DNA from: Deltaproteobacteria bacterium
GTDB taxonomy: Bacteria > Desulfobacterota > WTBG01 > CAIYCZ01 > CAIRTM01
DNA length: 45,594 nt
Assembly: GCA_024276465.1 (NCBI GenBank)
Contig: JAJRXD010000179.1
Coordinates: forward strand, 1-45,594
Direction of reading: 5' to 3'
Positions 24,972 through 34,086 of the stretch are shown here, piece by piece. The notes beneath the pieces were generated by a model that was not told the DNA's origin, did no database searches, and saw only the letters and a list, made by a program, of their open reading frames with translations. The position numbers and the translations under genes are program-made. Every line of letters starts with the position of its first letter. Position 1 is the first letter of the stretch.

Positions 24972-25016
24972 AAAAATATTTTGTGATATTTACGGGCTCG
25001 GGCTGTTTGCACAAAT

Positions 25017-25874
25017 TCATCTCTGCTTTGGCTGAAACCTTTCAGGAACAAAATTCCGTCCTGATTTTTTAAGCTTTTTTTCAGTAAAGTACAGTACCCT
25101 GTCCCATCCTCTTTTCAGTTCCTCTGGCCTGACAGTGCCAAAATAACATTTAAGAAAATAAAAACGGTGGGTTTTTGAAACAATGGCTCTGTTTAAAAAA
25201 GAGCAGTTCAGGCGTGCCATGTCTTTGCACCTGTCCCTGAACTGAAGACTGTCTTTGACACGCGTTGCATCGAGGTCAACAAAAAAGACTTTTTCCTCCC
25301 CGTTTTTCTGCTCCTGTATTAAAATATTTTTTGCTTTCAGGTCCCCATGAAACACTCCCTGGTCATGCATTTTCCTGACACAACAGGCAAGTATACGGAT
25401 AAGGGATGCCTTCCGGTTCTGTGAAAGATGTTTAAAACAGGAGGAAACATATGAGTCAAGGGTGGTTGTGTTTGCCATGCTTTTTGATACAAAATAGCTT
25501 TTAAAAAACACTCCGAATCTTCGCTGTTCAAGGAACATAAGTGGTTCAGGGGTTGGGATATCCCGCTCTGCCATGCTGTTTGCCGCGTCCCAGGCTTTTT
25601 TTGCCCTTGAACAGCGAAAACAGTTTTTCAGAACAGACAAAATTCCCTTGACGTTAAAGCGCTTGAGGAAAATTTCGATGGCTGAATCATCTGATTTAAA
25701 GCAAAGCGAAGCCGCAGTCCCGGAATTTTTTATAATGACAGCATGCTTGTTTGAAAACAGCCTGTCCGGTTCTGCCATGAGCTGGATAAGACTACCAGAG
25801 CCCTGTTTCTTTTTTGCAAAGCCCCGGAGGTCCTTTGCCCTGATCCTTGTGAGATTTTCGCTTTTTGAAGACAT
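25017..25874 (-). CDS. LPS core heptose/Kdo kinase family protein
   Basis: 285 residues with a protein-kinase-like fold: a lysine in EIFLKRF (Lys71) on the N-lobe, the catalytic loop FHGDLKAKNIL (His176, Asp178, Asn183) and the metal-binding Asp200 in FFVDLD. This is the Kdo/WaaP-type lipopolysaccharide kinase group, cytoplasmic enzymes that use ATP to phosphorylate inner-core sugars. The HGDLKxxN version of the loop is complete, so it should be active. It lies 54 bases after the DegT-family gene and before a GT-C-like gene. Sugar specificity is not readable. Confidence 0.85.
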   Translation of the reverse strand: MSSKSENLTRIRAKDLRGFAKKKQGSGSLIQLMAEPDRLFSNKHAVIIKNSGTAASLCFKSDDSAIEIFLKRFNVKGILSVLKNCFRCSRAKKAWDAANSMAERDIPTPEPLMFLEQRRFGVFFKSYFVSKSMANTTTLDSYVSSCFKHLSQNRKASLIRILACCVRKMHDQGVFHGDLKAKNILIQEQKNGEEKVFFVDLDATRVKDSLQFRDRCKDMARLNCSFLNRAIVSKTHRFYFLKCYFGTVRPEELKRGWDRVLYFTEKKLKKSGRNFVPERFQPKQR

Positions 25875-25928
25875 TTTCCGGTTAATGAACTATTCCATAA
25901 GTTCAACATCTGTTCAGGGAATCATTGG

Positions 25929-27089
25929 TCATCTGCTGAATCTGTCAAGGACCAGTGTCACAGCATTTATTACGTCCTGAACGTCTTCATCGGTCAGCCG
26001 GGCTGAAAGAGGCAAGGATATTGTGCGGTCTGATACGTAAAGGGCGTTTGGGAAAGCATCCTTTTTGTAAGCATAGGCTTCCCGGTAGTATGGATGAAGA
26101 TGCAGGGAGATGAAGTGTATGCCTGTTCCAATGTTTTCTTCATGCAAAGCCTGCTGGATACGGTCACGGCCAACCCTTATGTCCCGGAGTTTTAAAAGGA
26201 GTGTATAAAGATGGCGGGCGTGTTTTGTGTTTTGTTCTCCGGGAGGAGGAATCTGAACAGGCATGTTTTTAAAAGCTGCATCATATCTGTTCCATATTTC
26301 CTCCCTTCGCTTATGGTATTTTTTAATCTTCCGCAGCTGATGAATGCCCATTGCTGCCTGGATATCCATCATGTTGTATTTGAATCCAGGGAAAACAACC
26401 TGATAGTGTTTAAATCCATCATCTGAATACCTCTTCCAGGCACCTCTGCTCATGCCGTGAAGCCCGTAAGTCTCAACCTTTTCCGCATATTCATCATTAT
26501 CCGTGGTGATCATACCCCCTTCACCAGTAACAAGGTTTTTTGTTACATAAAAGCTGAAGACCGTAATATCCCCTATTGTACCTATTTTTCTTCCCTTGTA
26601 CTCAGCCTCAACAGCATGGGCAGCATCCTCTATTACAGTAAGGCCATACCTTGCCGCTGTTTCCATTATCAGGTCCATGCTGCACGGCCTGCCGCAAAGA
26701 TGAACCGGTATAACAGCTTTGGTTTTCGGAGTTATTTTCTCTTCTATGAGCTGGGGGTCAATATTCATTGAAGGAAGTTCAATATCCACAAACACAGGTT
26801 TTGCTCCAGCATGGATTATGGCATTGGCGGTTGCTGCAAAGGTCATGGGGGTCGTAAGCACTTCATCTCCGGGCCCAAGCCCTGCAGCCAGCATGGAAAG
26901 ATGCAGCCCTGCTGTGCACGAGTTCAGGGCAAGTGCATGTTTTGAACCGATAAACTGCCTGAACATATCCTGAAATTTGCCAACCCTGGGACCTGTTGAT
27001 ATCCATCCTGAGCGCAGGCAGTCTGCAACCTCCTGTATTTCATCTTCTTCAATTTTCGGACTTCCAAATATTAAAAAGCTGTCTCTCAT
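25929..27089 (-). CDS. DegT/DnrJ/EryC1/StrS family sugar aminotransferase
   Basis: 386 residues, normal length. It makes amino sugars by PLP-dependent transamination of nucleotide-linked keto sugars. IEDAAHAVEAEYKGRKIGTIGD holds the PLP-binding Asp, and SFYVTKNLVTGEGGM contains the Schiff-base lysine Lys184. RSGWISTGPRVGKF at the N-terminus and HARHLYTLLLK toward the end fit the ArnB-like branch. Its place among LPS genes suggests an amino sugar in the core or O-chain. No dehydratase or epimerase that would make its substrate lies in the window. Confidence 0.9.
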   Translation of the reverse strand: MRDSFLIFGSPKIEEDEIQEVADCLRSGWISTGPRVGKFQDMFRQFIGSKHALALNSCTAGLHLSMLAAGLGPGDEVLTTPMTFAATANAIIHAGAKPVFVDIELPSMNIDPQLIEEKITPKTKAVIPVHLCGRPCSMDLIMETAARYGLTVIEDAAHAVEAEYKGRKIGTIGDITVFSFYVTKNLVTGEGGMITTDNDEYAEKVETYGLHGMSRGAWKRYSDDGFKHYQVVFPGFKYNMMDIQAAMGIHQLRKIKKYHKRREEIWNRYDAAFKNMPVQIPPPGEQNTKHARHLYTLLLKLRDIRVGRDRIQQALHEENIGTGIHFISLHLHPYYREAYAYKKDAFPNALYVSDRTISLPLSARLTDEDVQDVINAVTLVLDRFSR

Positions 27090-27136
27090 TATTCATAAAG
27101 CCTTTACAGATTGTTTCTTGCCTCGTTTTCTCACGA

Positions 27137-27155
27137 GGGCGAAAGTTTTTCGCCC
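27137..27155 (-). other. two adjacent hairpins between LPS genes
   Basis: GGGCGAAA (27137-27144) pairs with TTTCGCCC (27148-27155), overlapping a CCTCG/CGAGG stem at 27121-27138. The two stems share bases and so exclude each other. They lie in the 84-base gap between a kinase gene and the aminotransferase gene. A partial terminator or processing site is possible. Confidence 0.35.
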
Positions 27156-27173
27156 ACTGTCTTGCCTTCGTGG

Positions 27174-28040
27174 TTAATACATTCTTTTTTGTGGCTGTGT
27201 GCCTTTGTCCCTCTGTGCCTGATCTCTTTTTCTGTTGTGTTTTAGCATTTTTTCAGTTTTTTTCAAAACTTTTAATGCAAAGCACTTTTCAGTTGCAGTA
27301 AGCCTGTCAGTCCCAAGATAGATTTTAAGAAAGCGCAGCCTGTCTGTACGGCTGACAATTCCCTGCGGGGCAGAATAGTTCAGGGCTGCTATGTCCTTAA
27401 CTTTCCAGCGTACAGGCACCTGTTTCCTTATGTCAACTCTGTGAAGGTCAACAATAAACACCTCTGCACTGGCGTCAATAAGCAGGTGACACAGGTAAAG
27501 ATCGCGATGGTTAAATCCGCAGGCATGCATTTTTTTCACCATAAGGGCAGCTGCTTTAATAATTTTAATTTTTACATCTGCAGAAAGCTGTGAATGTTCT
27601 GAAAGATAATTGTCAAGCCGTGTACATCCCTCAAGAGCCTTTGAAATCAGAAAAGACTCTGTCTTTAAAAACCCGCAGCCCGTGATTCCTGCTGCAACAG
27701 GCAGCATGGTGGGAATGCCTGCCCTGTGAAATTCAGTAATGTTTCTGAATTCGTCAAAAGCTGTTTTCGGTAATGTTAATTTGAGCAGCTGCAAAACAGT
27801 GCCGGATAAGGGCATAGGATAATGGCGCTTAAGGTATGCCTTAAAAACCCCGTTAGCACTGTTCAGGGAAAGCCTTACGGTTTTACGCTCAGGCACTGCA
27901 TGTTTTATGACCTCCCCATTGTTTAATGACATCACATGGTTGAAATCAAGAAGCCTGTTCAGCCTGACGATATTTTTAAACTCTTCATTGAAAACAATAT
28001 TTTTTGAAGCATACTTAATATGAAGCTGAGTGGCGCTCAT
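27174..28040 (-). CDS. WaaP-like LPS core kinase
   Basis: 288 residues. The catalytic loop reads FNHRDLYLCHLLI (His178-Arg-Asp180, with His185 at the place usually held by Asn) and the metal Asp is Asp198 in IVDLHRV. The HRDxYxxH form is the signature of WaaP/RfaP, the kinase that phosphorylates heptose I of the LPS inner core. N-lobe lysines lie in FKAYLKRH (67-71). The start codon overlaps the stop of the upstream glycosyltransferase by one base (TAATG), so the two are translationally coupled. The strongly charged last 25 residues are unusual. Confidence 0.87.
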   Translation of the reverse strand: MSATQLHIKYASKNIVFNEEFKNIVRLNRLLDFNHVMSLNNGEVIKHAVPERKTVRLSLNSANGVFKAYLKRHYPMPLSGTVLQLLKLTLPKTAFDEFRNITEFHRAGIPTMLPVAAGITGCGFLKTESFLISKALEGCTRLDNYLSEHSQLSADVKIKIIKAAALMVKKMHACGFNHRDLYLCHLLIDASAEVFIVDLHRVDIRKQVPVRWKVKDIAALNYSAPQGIVSRTDRLRFLKIYLGTDRLTATEKCFALKVLKKTEKMLKHNRKRDQAQRDKGTQPQKRMY

Positions 28041-29194
28041 TATGAAACACCTTTTCCCCTGAGAATTTCCTCGTAAACTTTGACGGTTTTTTCTATGTTT
28101 TTTTCAACAGAAAAGTTCCTGGCGCATTGGGCTGATTCCCTGCTCATGGCTTGTAAACCGGATTGATTGTTTTTCAGCAAAAAGGATATTCCGGACACCA
28201 TTTTTCCAACTTCCAGTGCAGACTCAACAACAATACCTGATTTTTCATTTTCAATTATCTCTGATGCTCCGTTAAACACTGTAGTAACAACAGGCAGACC
28301 GCATGCCATTGCTTCAAGACACACATTTGAAAACGGATCATAGAGTGCGGGATGGATTAACATATCTGATGCATGATACAGCTCTTCAACTGTTTTTATG
28401 TTTCCAGAAAAGATGATGCTGTCTGAAAATCTTTCTTTTTCTGCTATTTTCAAAAACGGGGCAGGATTTCCACGGCCAGCAGCAACAAGTTTAATCTTAT
28501 ATCCCTTCTCTTTAAGAGCCATTGCAGTTTTGATTGTAAACTGTAACCCTTTTCGTTTGAAATTATGGCCGACAAAAAGAAGTACAATATCTTCCTTTTT
28601 TATGCCCATTTTTTTTCTTACCCTTGTCCTGGACACATCTTTCATCTCATTATTAAATCGTTTCAGGTCAACCCCGTTATAAATGAGGCTGATTTTTTCT
28701 TCAGGAACATTGTAGTAAGAGAGGAGCTGATTTTTACACATGATGGAATTTGCAATGATATGGCGGTAATTATCTTGTTTGAAAATGTGCTTCTCTATTG
28801 CAAGTATTACCCGGTGTCTCGGGCTGAGTAGTTTGAAAACTCTTTTCCAGGGAACGGGCGTCTGAATTTGCAGCCAGTGCAGATGCAGCCCGTCTCCCAT
28901 GCGATACACATCCTGCGGGAACACCTGTGATAGACCCTGAACAATGTCAAAATCATGGTTTTGAAGGAGCCTTCTGACATTTCGCTGAAAGGAAAGGTTT
29001 TTCAGGGCAGATGGTGATTTTATGAAGGGGACTTTATGGATGGTTATGTCCGGGTGCTGCTGCCTGTCAAATTTTCCTGCAAAAACATGGACTTTGTGCC
29101 CAAGGCCTGCAAGCCCGCGGGCAAGGCTGACAGCATAACGCTCAGCGCCTCCCTGTGCATCAATGAAATCCTTTCTTATAAGGGCAATTTTCAT
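28040..29194 (-). CDS. family 4 glycosyltransferase (WaaG-like)
   Basis: 384 residues with the GT-B fold. The N-terminus MKIALIRKDFIDAQGGAERYAVSLARGL, the VLLFVGHNFKRKGL segment at the start of the second domain and the donor-site EAMACGLPVVTT are like the LPS core glucosyltransferase WaaG. It would add a hexose to heptose II of the core from a nucleotide sugar at the inner face of the membrane. The overlap with a WaaP-like kinase gene repeats the waaG-waaP order of many Gram-negative bacteria and supports the call. Confidence 0.87.
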   Translation of the reverse strand: MKIALIRKDFIDAQGGAERYAVSLARGLAGLGHKVHVFAGKFDRQQHPDITIHKVPFIKSPSALKNLSFQRNVRRLLQNHDFDIVQGLSQVFPQDVYRMGDGLHLHWLQIQTPVPWKRVFKLLSPRHRVILAIEKHIFKQDNYRHIIANSIMCKNQLLSYYNVPEEKISLIYNGVDLKRFNNEMKDVSRTRVRKKMGIKKEDIVLLFVGHNFKRKGLQFTIKTAMALKEKGYKIKLVAAGRGNPAPFLKIAEKERFSDSIIFSGNIKTVEELYHASDMLIHPALYDPFSNVCLEAMACGLPVVTTVFNGASEIIENEKSGIVVESALEVGKMVSGISFLLKNNQSGLQAMSRESAQCARNFSVEKNIEKTVKVYEEILRGKGVS

Positions 29195-29244
29195 TTGTAA
29201 AGACCAACTGTGTCAGGGTGCCCACTTATATTGTCCCCTTGAGT

Positions 29245-29707
29245 TCAGGCAGTGAAATTATTGTACTTTGATAGTTCTTGAATATGTCCAAGTGTTTTCA
29301 CCTTGCTGATATGTTTCTTATCATTGGTTATAAAAACCGCATTATTCAAAATTGCCAAAGCATGATATAAACAATCCGTCAAGTTCAGGGTGACCACTTT
29401 TCGGATTTCCTGTTCTTGCGATTTCAATAGCTTTCATGCGAGCTTTGCTGTTTGGGACAATAATATGCAGGATCTCTTGTTTGGCCAGTTTCTCAATATA
29501 GCGCAAATGCCATCGAACCTCTTCAAGGTTGTCTAAATTACCGCAAAGCACCTCTGTGATTTCATCCAGAAAAAGGCTTGGGACGAGAATTTGAATTTGT
29601 TTCAACATAGCGTCTTTAAGAAGTTGTTTAGAGTTGTTTTTCAGAGACCTATCGTAGATATATTCCAAAAAGACATTAGCATCTATGACGTAACGATTAT
29701 TTGCCAT
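29245..29707 (-). pseudogene. PIN-domain toxin (VapC-like), frameshifted
   Basis: The first frame (29707 to 29342) starts RYVIDANVFLEYIYD with the first PIN acid and SLFLDEITEVL with the second, then runs off after HPEL into unrelated residues. The second frame contains the missing C-terminal part, LTDCLYHALAILNNAVFITNDKKHI, with the conserved acids. Removing one base within CTTG at 29380-29383 joins them into a PIN protein of about 153 residues. The toxin, an RNase in this family, is therefore probably inactive unless a +1 shift occurs. It overlaps its antitoxin gene by 11 bases. Confidence 0.75.
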
Positions 29708-29999
29708 ATTTCACGCTTGCCCGGATTCTTTTTTGCTTACGCATGGATCTTAAAATAGTTACAGGGTCTTTATCTATTGCGATGGCAGGTAAACTGTTCA
29801 ATTCTTTCAGCAATGCTCTTTGGCGGGAAGAGACCTGAGGATGTTGAGTGCCTTGATAATTTGTATCCTCAAGCGGGATGATCTTAGCTAAAGGTTTACC
29901 CTTCCTCTCAATAGTTATAATGTCTCCTTTATGAAAGACTTCATCCAATAATGTGCCGAATTGTCTACGAGCTGAAGTTACGTCAATTGTTTTTTCCAT
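29697..29999 (-). CDS. Phd/YefM-family antitoxin
   Basis: 100 residues from the ATG at 29999, which is preceded by AGAGG; an upstream in-frame start at 30041 lacks family sequence. TIDVTSARRQFGTLLDEVFHKGD is the Phd/YefM dimerisation and DNA-binding part and IITIERKGKPLAKIIPL completes it. The Lys/Arg-rich C-terminal half would wrap the PIN toxin encoded next. The pair probably regulates its own promoter. With the toxin frame broken, the antitoxin may now stand alone. Confidence 0.82.
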   Translation of the reverse strand: MEKTIDVTSARRQFGTLLDEVFHKGDIITIERKGKPLAKIIPLEDTNYQGTQHPQVSSRQRALLKELNSLPAIAIDKDPVTILRSMRKQKRIRASVKYGK

Positions 30000-30063
30000 A
30001 ATGCGCCTCTTTTTAAAAACCATATTAACTATATGAGTCATTATAGTTATGAATTAAAACATG

Positions 30064-30312
30064 TCAATCCTTTTGTAAAGAGGATAAAAGTGAGCAAGCA
30101 AAAGGAAAAGAATTAAATTCATTTCGATTAATCTGAAATCTAAACTTTTCAGGAAATCGTTCAATATTTCTTTTTACTGCTCTATTTAATTGTTTTGTCT
30201 CAACTCCATAAAGTTCTGCCAAATCGCTATCCAGCATTACTTGCAGACCACGAATAGTATAAATCCTATTCTGAATTTTTTGATCATCTGAAACAATCAT
30301 TCCATTACTCAT
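30064..30312 (-). pseudogene. truncated ORF6N-domain protein
   Basis: 82 residues. IQNRIYTIRGLQVMLDSDLAELYGVETKQLNRAVKRNIERFPEKFRFQ is a clear ORF6N domain, found in phage-related or mobile-element proteins. Family members normally continue past FRFQL.. for another hundred or more residues; here the frame ends after about 20 unrelated residues. It looks like a remnant and, with the toxin-antitoxin pair beside it, marks a small accessory insertion in the LPS locus. Confidence 0.7.
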
Positions 30313-30328
30313 AGCCCAAACCCAATTT

Positions 30329-31312
30329 TCACTTATTTCTCAACCCCACATTATCAGGGCACCCGCAGAGATGCCACCATATAAGATGTGCATACACAAA
30401 GGTTTTCTCCCTGTACCTTTTTTTGGTTCCAAGGGTAAGGCACAGCCCGGCAATTGTCAGCAGAAGGTTGATAATAAGCTTAATAAAACGAAATAAGCGG
30501 AGTGTAACATAAGATGCTGCTGATCTGTTTTTTTTAAAAAACAGATAGAGGGATCTGTAATACTCTATCCAGGCAAGGGAAGGCCTGAGCTTTTTGCTCT
30601 GACCCTGCAGGTGTACTAACTCTGCCACTGGGTGATGGAATATCTTCCAGCCTGCTTTTCTCATCCTGAGGCACCAGTCTGTCTCCTCGAGAAAAAAAAA
30701 GTAGTCTTCGTCAAAAAGTCCCACATCCTTTATTGCCTCTGACCGAACAACAATACATGCTCCTATCAGTGAATCAACTTCAAAAGGTTGTGAAGCTTTT
30801 GAGGTTTTACCTGCAAACCTGTTCGGAAGAAACAGCCGCAGGATGCTTTTGTTGAAAAGCTCTGTTAGAAGTGATGGGAAATTGTCATAGCTGTTCTGGA
30901 TTTTTCCGTCGCCTGACTTCATGCAGGGGCCGGCCATTGCAGCAGACGGATTTTTTTCAAGAAAGGAGACAATGCTCCTTATTGTATTTTCCATGAGAAC
31001 AGTATCACTGTTAAGTAAAACAATATACTTTCCCCCTGCTCTGCGCAGGGCCTGGTTATTGGCCCGGGCAAAACCTGAATTTTCACTGTTTTCAATTAAA
31101 TTTATTTCCCCCCCGAAGCGTTTTTTTACCTTTTCTGCACTTCCATCCTCAGATCCGTTGTCAATCACGTAAATTTCATACTGGTATCCGGTCACTGTGC
31201 TGTGTATCGAGTCAAGGCACTCCAGCAGAAGCCCGCATGTGTTCCAGTTAACAATAATAAAGGAGAGGGTAACTTCAGTTTTTAATAATTTATCAGTCTT
31301 AGTTGATTCCAT
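30329..31312 (-). CDS. family 2 glycosyltransferase (rhamnosyltransferase-like)
   Basis: 327 residues. FIIVNWNTCGLLLECLDSI, VIDNGSEDGSAE and the metal motif LLNSDTVL form the GT-A nucleotide-sugar site; FFFLEETDWCLRMRKAGW is the acceptor/catalytic block typical of WbbL-like rhamnosyltransferases. C-terminal hydrophobic stretches could associate it with the membrane. The start codon lies only 12 bases from the CCTAA end of a family A element, with no ribosome binding site between them. First gene of the minus-strand LPS run. Confidence 0.88.
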   Translation of the reverse strand: MESTKTDKLLKTEVTLSFIIVNWNTCGLLLECLDSIHSTVTGYQYEIYVIDNGSEDGSAEKVKKRFGGEINLIENSENSGFARANNQALRRAGGKYIVLLNSDTVLMENTIRSIVSFLEKNPSAAMAGPCMKSGDGKIQNSYDNFPSLLTELFNKSILRLFLPNRFAGKTSKASQPFEVDSLIGACIVVRSEAIKDVGLFDEDYFFFLEETDWCLRMRKAGWKIFHHPVAELVHLQGQSKKLRPSLAWIEYYRSLYLFFKKNRSAASYVTLRLFRFIKLIINLLLTIAGLCLTLGTKKRYREKTFVYAHLIWWHLCGCPDNVGLRNK

Positions 31313-31324
31313 GATTAATTTATA

Positions 31325-31527
31325 CCTAAGCTGAGCGGTTTTTCAGATAAAGACAGTTAGTGTAACAGCATATCACTCATTCTCAGCAGACATCCATGTC
31401 TGCTTCCGAGGTAAGCATTACACTTCACCATCCAGGTGAAACTTATGTAATGCGTAAATCCGTTCAATGCTATTACACTATGCTGCTGTTTGTGGCATCA
31501 TGTTTTTTTAGAATCGCTCAATTTAGG
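31325..31527. mobile_element. family A MITE-like element with TTATA duplication and inner palindromes (A5)
   Basis: A 203-base copy, flanked by identical TTATA (31320-31324 and 31528-31532). Its outer parts match A2 almost base for base, including the GTGTAACAGCATATCACTC block and the CTGCTGTTTGTGGCATCATG block. Between them about 85 extra bases contain a GCAGACA/TGTCTGC hairpin and a longer GCATTACAC..TTCACC/GGTGAA..GTAATGC palindrome. The extra block may be a second palindromic unit nested in the first. Confidence 0.72.
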
Positions 31528-31615
31528 TTATATTATCTTTCTGACATCAAGTAAAATACTTATTAGCAATCATATTGATATTTAAGCATATTCCTGATAC
31601 AAATGTTGATGGCTT

Positions 31616-31751
31616 CGTAAAAAGTCCAACTTCAGCGTTGCGCTGTATCCTTCGTCATTGCGACGTACAGTAAGTACGACTCATTCCTCAGGATTTGCGC
31701 GCCTTAAATTTGAAGCTTTTTACTTTGCCATCGTTTTTTTGACTTTTTACG
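31616..31751. mobile_element. family B MITE-like element (B1)
   Basis: A 136-base element with perfect 11-base terminal inverted repeats CGTAAAAAGTC (31616-31626) and GACTTTTTACG (31741-31751). It contains a CGTC/GACG hairpin, TACAGTAAGTACG, GGATTTGCGCGCCTT and AAGCTTTTTACTTTGCCATCG, all shared with the copy at 45454-45593 in reverse orientation. No open frame of note. It sits between the two divergent LPS operons. Confidence 0.75.
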
Positions 31752-31848
31752 GGATTATCAAATGGGCAGAAAGCAATTTGCTTTTTCAAAGGGCAGGGTT
31801 GAAAATGATAATAACATGGCAATGCAGCGCATGTTCGGGATAATGTAA

Positions 31849-32955
31849 ATGTCTGAAACAACAAAAAGAATTTTAATAATCAGGCTCAGTGCAATTGGAG
31901 ATGTGCTGCGGGTACTTCCTGCATTGCAGGTGCTCAGGAAAAGTTACCCCGGATCATACATTGCCTGGGTGGTAGAGGAGGCAGCAAAGGATATTCTTGA
32001 GGCACATCCTGATATTGATGAAGTGTTTGTCTTTCCTAAGAAATCCCTTCTGAAAAAGCTGAAATCACGAAAAAACACTGCAGAGGGCATAAAAGAATTT
32101 TTTTCATTCGTTAAAGGTATAAGAAAAAAACATTTTGACATTGCAATTGATTTTCACGGGCTGTTTAAAAGCGGGATTATAAGTTATTTCAGTGGTGCCA
32201 GGGAGCGTGTGGGGTTTACAAGGGCTTTTACCAAAGAACTGAACTTCCTTTTCAACAACCGCAGGTTTCCGCTTGATGTAAACAAAATGAGCCGTGTTGA
32301 CCGTAATCTCATGATGTTGAAAAAACTGGGGCTTGATATTAACCACAGGGCCCCTGTAATACCCGTTTCCAAAGAAAACAGTGAAAATATCCAGAAGTTT
32401 TTCAGGCAAAATCAGATTGACCAAAGGCGTCCTGTAATTGCAATTCATCCTGGAACCAGTCAAACAACGCCGTACAAGCGCTGGGAGCCTTACCGTTATG
32501 CAGTGGTTGCAGACCAGATTATAGAAGATAATGCTGCTCAGATAATTTATACCTGGGCAGACCGGGAAATAGAAACTGTTAAAGAAATTACAAGCCTTAT
32601 GAAACACCGTGCTGTTGTAGCACCAGAAACAGACAGTCTCTGCCAGCTTGCAGAGATTTTTCGAAACTGCGACCTGTACCTTGGAGGAGATACCGGTCCA
32701 ATGCATCTGGCAGCTTTTACAGGAATTCCTGTGGTGGCAATTTTCGGGCCTACTGACCATGTGATAAATGAACCCTATGCTTTTACACCGCATATAATAA
32801 TAAGAAAGGAAACCAGATGCAGCCCGTGCAGAAAAAAAGATTGCTCCAAAAGAGACTGTATGAAGGGGGTAACGGAGGAGAATGTTATCCGGGCTGTAAA
32901 CATCATGCTTGATTCCTTTAAACATAAAAAAGAAGAGATCAGCAGATCGCAATAA
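31849..32955 (+). CDS. family 9 glycosyltransferase (heptosyltransferase I-like)
   Basis: 368 residues, GT-B fold of the LPS heptosyltransferases. IRLSAIGDVLRVLPAL at the N-terminus carries the conserved Asp near the catalytic site, IDFHGLFKSG follows, AIHPGTS opens the donor domain and YLGGDTGPMHLAAFTGIPVVAIFGPTD is the ADP-heptose binding signature. The Cys-rich tail CSPCRKKDCSKRDC is seen in many family members. It likely adds a heptose to Kdo in the inner core. First gene of the plus-strand LPS block; WaaC versus WaaF cannot be settled by eye. Confidence 0.9.
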   Translation: MSETTKRILIIRLSAIGDVLRVLPALQVLRKSYPGSYIAWVVEEAAKDILEAHPDIDEVFVFPKKSLLKKLKSRKNTAEGIKEFFSFVKGIRKKHFDIAIDFHGLFKSGIISYFSGARERVGFTRAFTKELNFLFNNRRFPLDVNKMSRVDRNLMMLKKLGLDINHRAPVIPVSKENSENIQKFFRQNQIDQRRPVIAIHPGTSQTTPYKRWEPYRYAVVADQIIEDNAAQIIYTWADREIETVKEITSLMKHRAVVAPETDSLCQLAEIFRNCDLYLGGDTGPMHLAAFTGIPVVAIFGPTDHVINEPYAFTPHIIIRKETRCSPCRKKDCSKRDCMKGVTEENVIRAVNIMLDSFKHKKEEISRSQ

Positions 32956-32996
32956 TTTTAATGCTTTTTTAGGAATGCTCAATCAAACTAATTGAC

Positions 32997-34079
32997 ATGC
33001 CCGTCCAACCCAGGTTTCAGTATACAGGAAAAATTTTAATTGTCAGCGCCAGCTGGCTGGGAGATGCAATAATTACTATTCCAACTATCTATGGAATACG
33101 AAGCATTTTCCCCAAAGCCCACATAGCTGTACTTGTAAAACAGGCAATTGCTGATATTTTCCGTGGCGTGCCTGTAATAGACGAGATTATTCCATACCAT
33201 AAAAAAAGCGGGGTTGAAAAAATTTCTGCACTGGTCAGCACATCCCAAACCATTAAAAAAAAGGCCTTTGATCTTGCAGTTTTATTTCCCCGTTCTGTCA
33301 GGACGGCCCTTATCTGTTTTTTAGCCCGTATCCCTTCAAGGATCGGGTTTGTTTCCAGCATAAGAGGAATGTTTCTTACAGAGGGGTTGCAAACGGACAG
33401 GGATATCTGTTCAGTTCATCAGGTGCATTACTATAAGAAACTTCTGACCATATTGGGGGAAGCTCAATTCCCCGAACTGCCGTTGCTTATTGTTCCGGAT
33501 GATGATAAAAAATGGGCCCGGGAGTTTCTTCGATCTGAAAGCAAAAGCAGATCTTCTTTTACTGTGGGTTTTAATCCCGGATCAACATATGGTGAGGCAA
33601 AGCAGTGGCTTCCTGAAAGGTTTGCTGAACTGGCCGGAAGGCTGCATTTGAAACATGACTGTGAAATTATTTTATTCGGAGATTCAGCAACAGGCAGCCT
33701 GGCAAAAAAGATCAATTCCGGGCTGGACAACAGGGCAGTTGACGCTACAGGCAAAACCAGTGTCCTTCAACTGTCTGCACTTCTTGAGTGCTGCGATGTT
33801 CTGGTGACCAATGATACCGGCCCCATGCATGCAGGATGTGCTGTTGGAACTCCTGTTGTTGCAGTGTTTGGTTCCACCAATCCGGTTACAACATCACCGC
33901 TTGGCCCTGATTCTCTAATTATAAGGAACAAAATGCCGTGCAGCCCCTGCCATAAAAGGAAGTGCCCTGAAGTTCAGCACAGATGCATGCTTGAAGTTTC
34001 AGTGGATGATGTGGAAAATGCTGTTCTGAAACAGCTTGAAATAAATTCAGGTAAGAGATGCAGGATAGAGAGAAATTGA
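32997..34079 (+). CDS. family 9 glycosyltransferase (heptosyltransferase II-like)
   Basis: 360 residues with SASWLGDAIITIPTI, FPRSVRTALICF, VGFNPGSTYGEAKQWLPERF and LVTNDTGPMHAGCAVGTPVVAVFGSTNP, the last being the donor-site block closest to WaaF. It would transfer the second heptose of the inner core. It follows the other family 9 gene by 41 bases and precedes a glycosyltransferase by 7 bases, so the block is probably an operon. Confidence 0.9.
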   Translation: MPVQPRFQYTGKILIVSASWLGDAIITIPTIYGIRSIFPKAHIAVLVKQAIADIFRGVPVIDEIIPYHKKSGVEKISALVSTSQTIKKKAFDLAVLFPRSVRTALICFLARIPSRIGFVSSIRGMFLTEGLQTDRDICSVHQVHYYKKLLTILGEAQFPELPLLIVPDDDKKWAREFLRSESKSRSSFTVGFNPGSTYGEAKQWLPERFAELAGRLHLKHDCEIILFGDSATGSLAKKINSGLDNRAVDATGKTSVLQLSALLECCDVLVTNDTGPMHAGCAVGTPVVAVFGSTNPVTTSPLGPDSLIIRNKMPCSPCHKRKCPEVQHRCMLEVSVDDVENAVLKQLEINSGKRCRIERN

Positions 34080-34086
34080 GTTTTTT

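Noticed and set aside
29205-29240. Second copy of the GGGGACA-type repeat seen near 20740
   Set aside because: Only a loose match to the complement (GGGGACAATATAAGTGG); too short and divergent to call.
31658-31843. Open frame of 61 codons before the heptosyltransferase gene
   Set aside because: It lies largely within the family B element and encodes nothing recognisable.
31313-31848. Small RNA gene in the divergent LPS gap
   Set aside because: The structure there is fully accounted for by the family A and family B elements; no separate promoter-terminator unit is visible.
32104-32982. Long minus-strand open frame of 292 codons opposite the first heptosyltransferase gene
   Set aside because: It is the antisense shadow of a well-supported family 9 glycosyltransferase, is rich in Cys/Phe/Asn and shows no motif.
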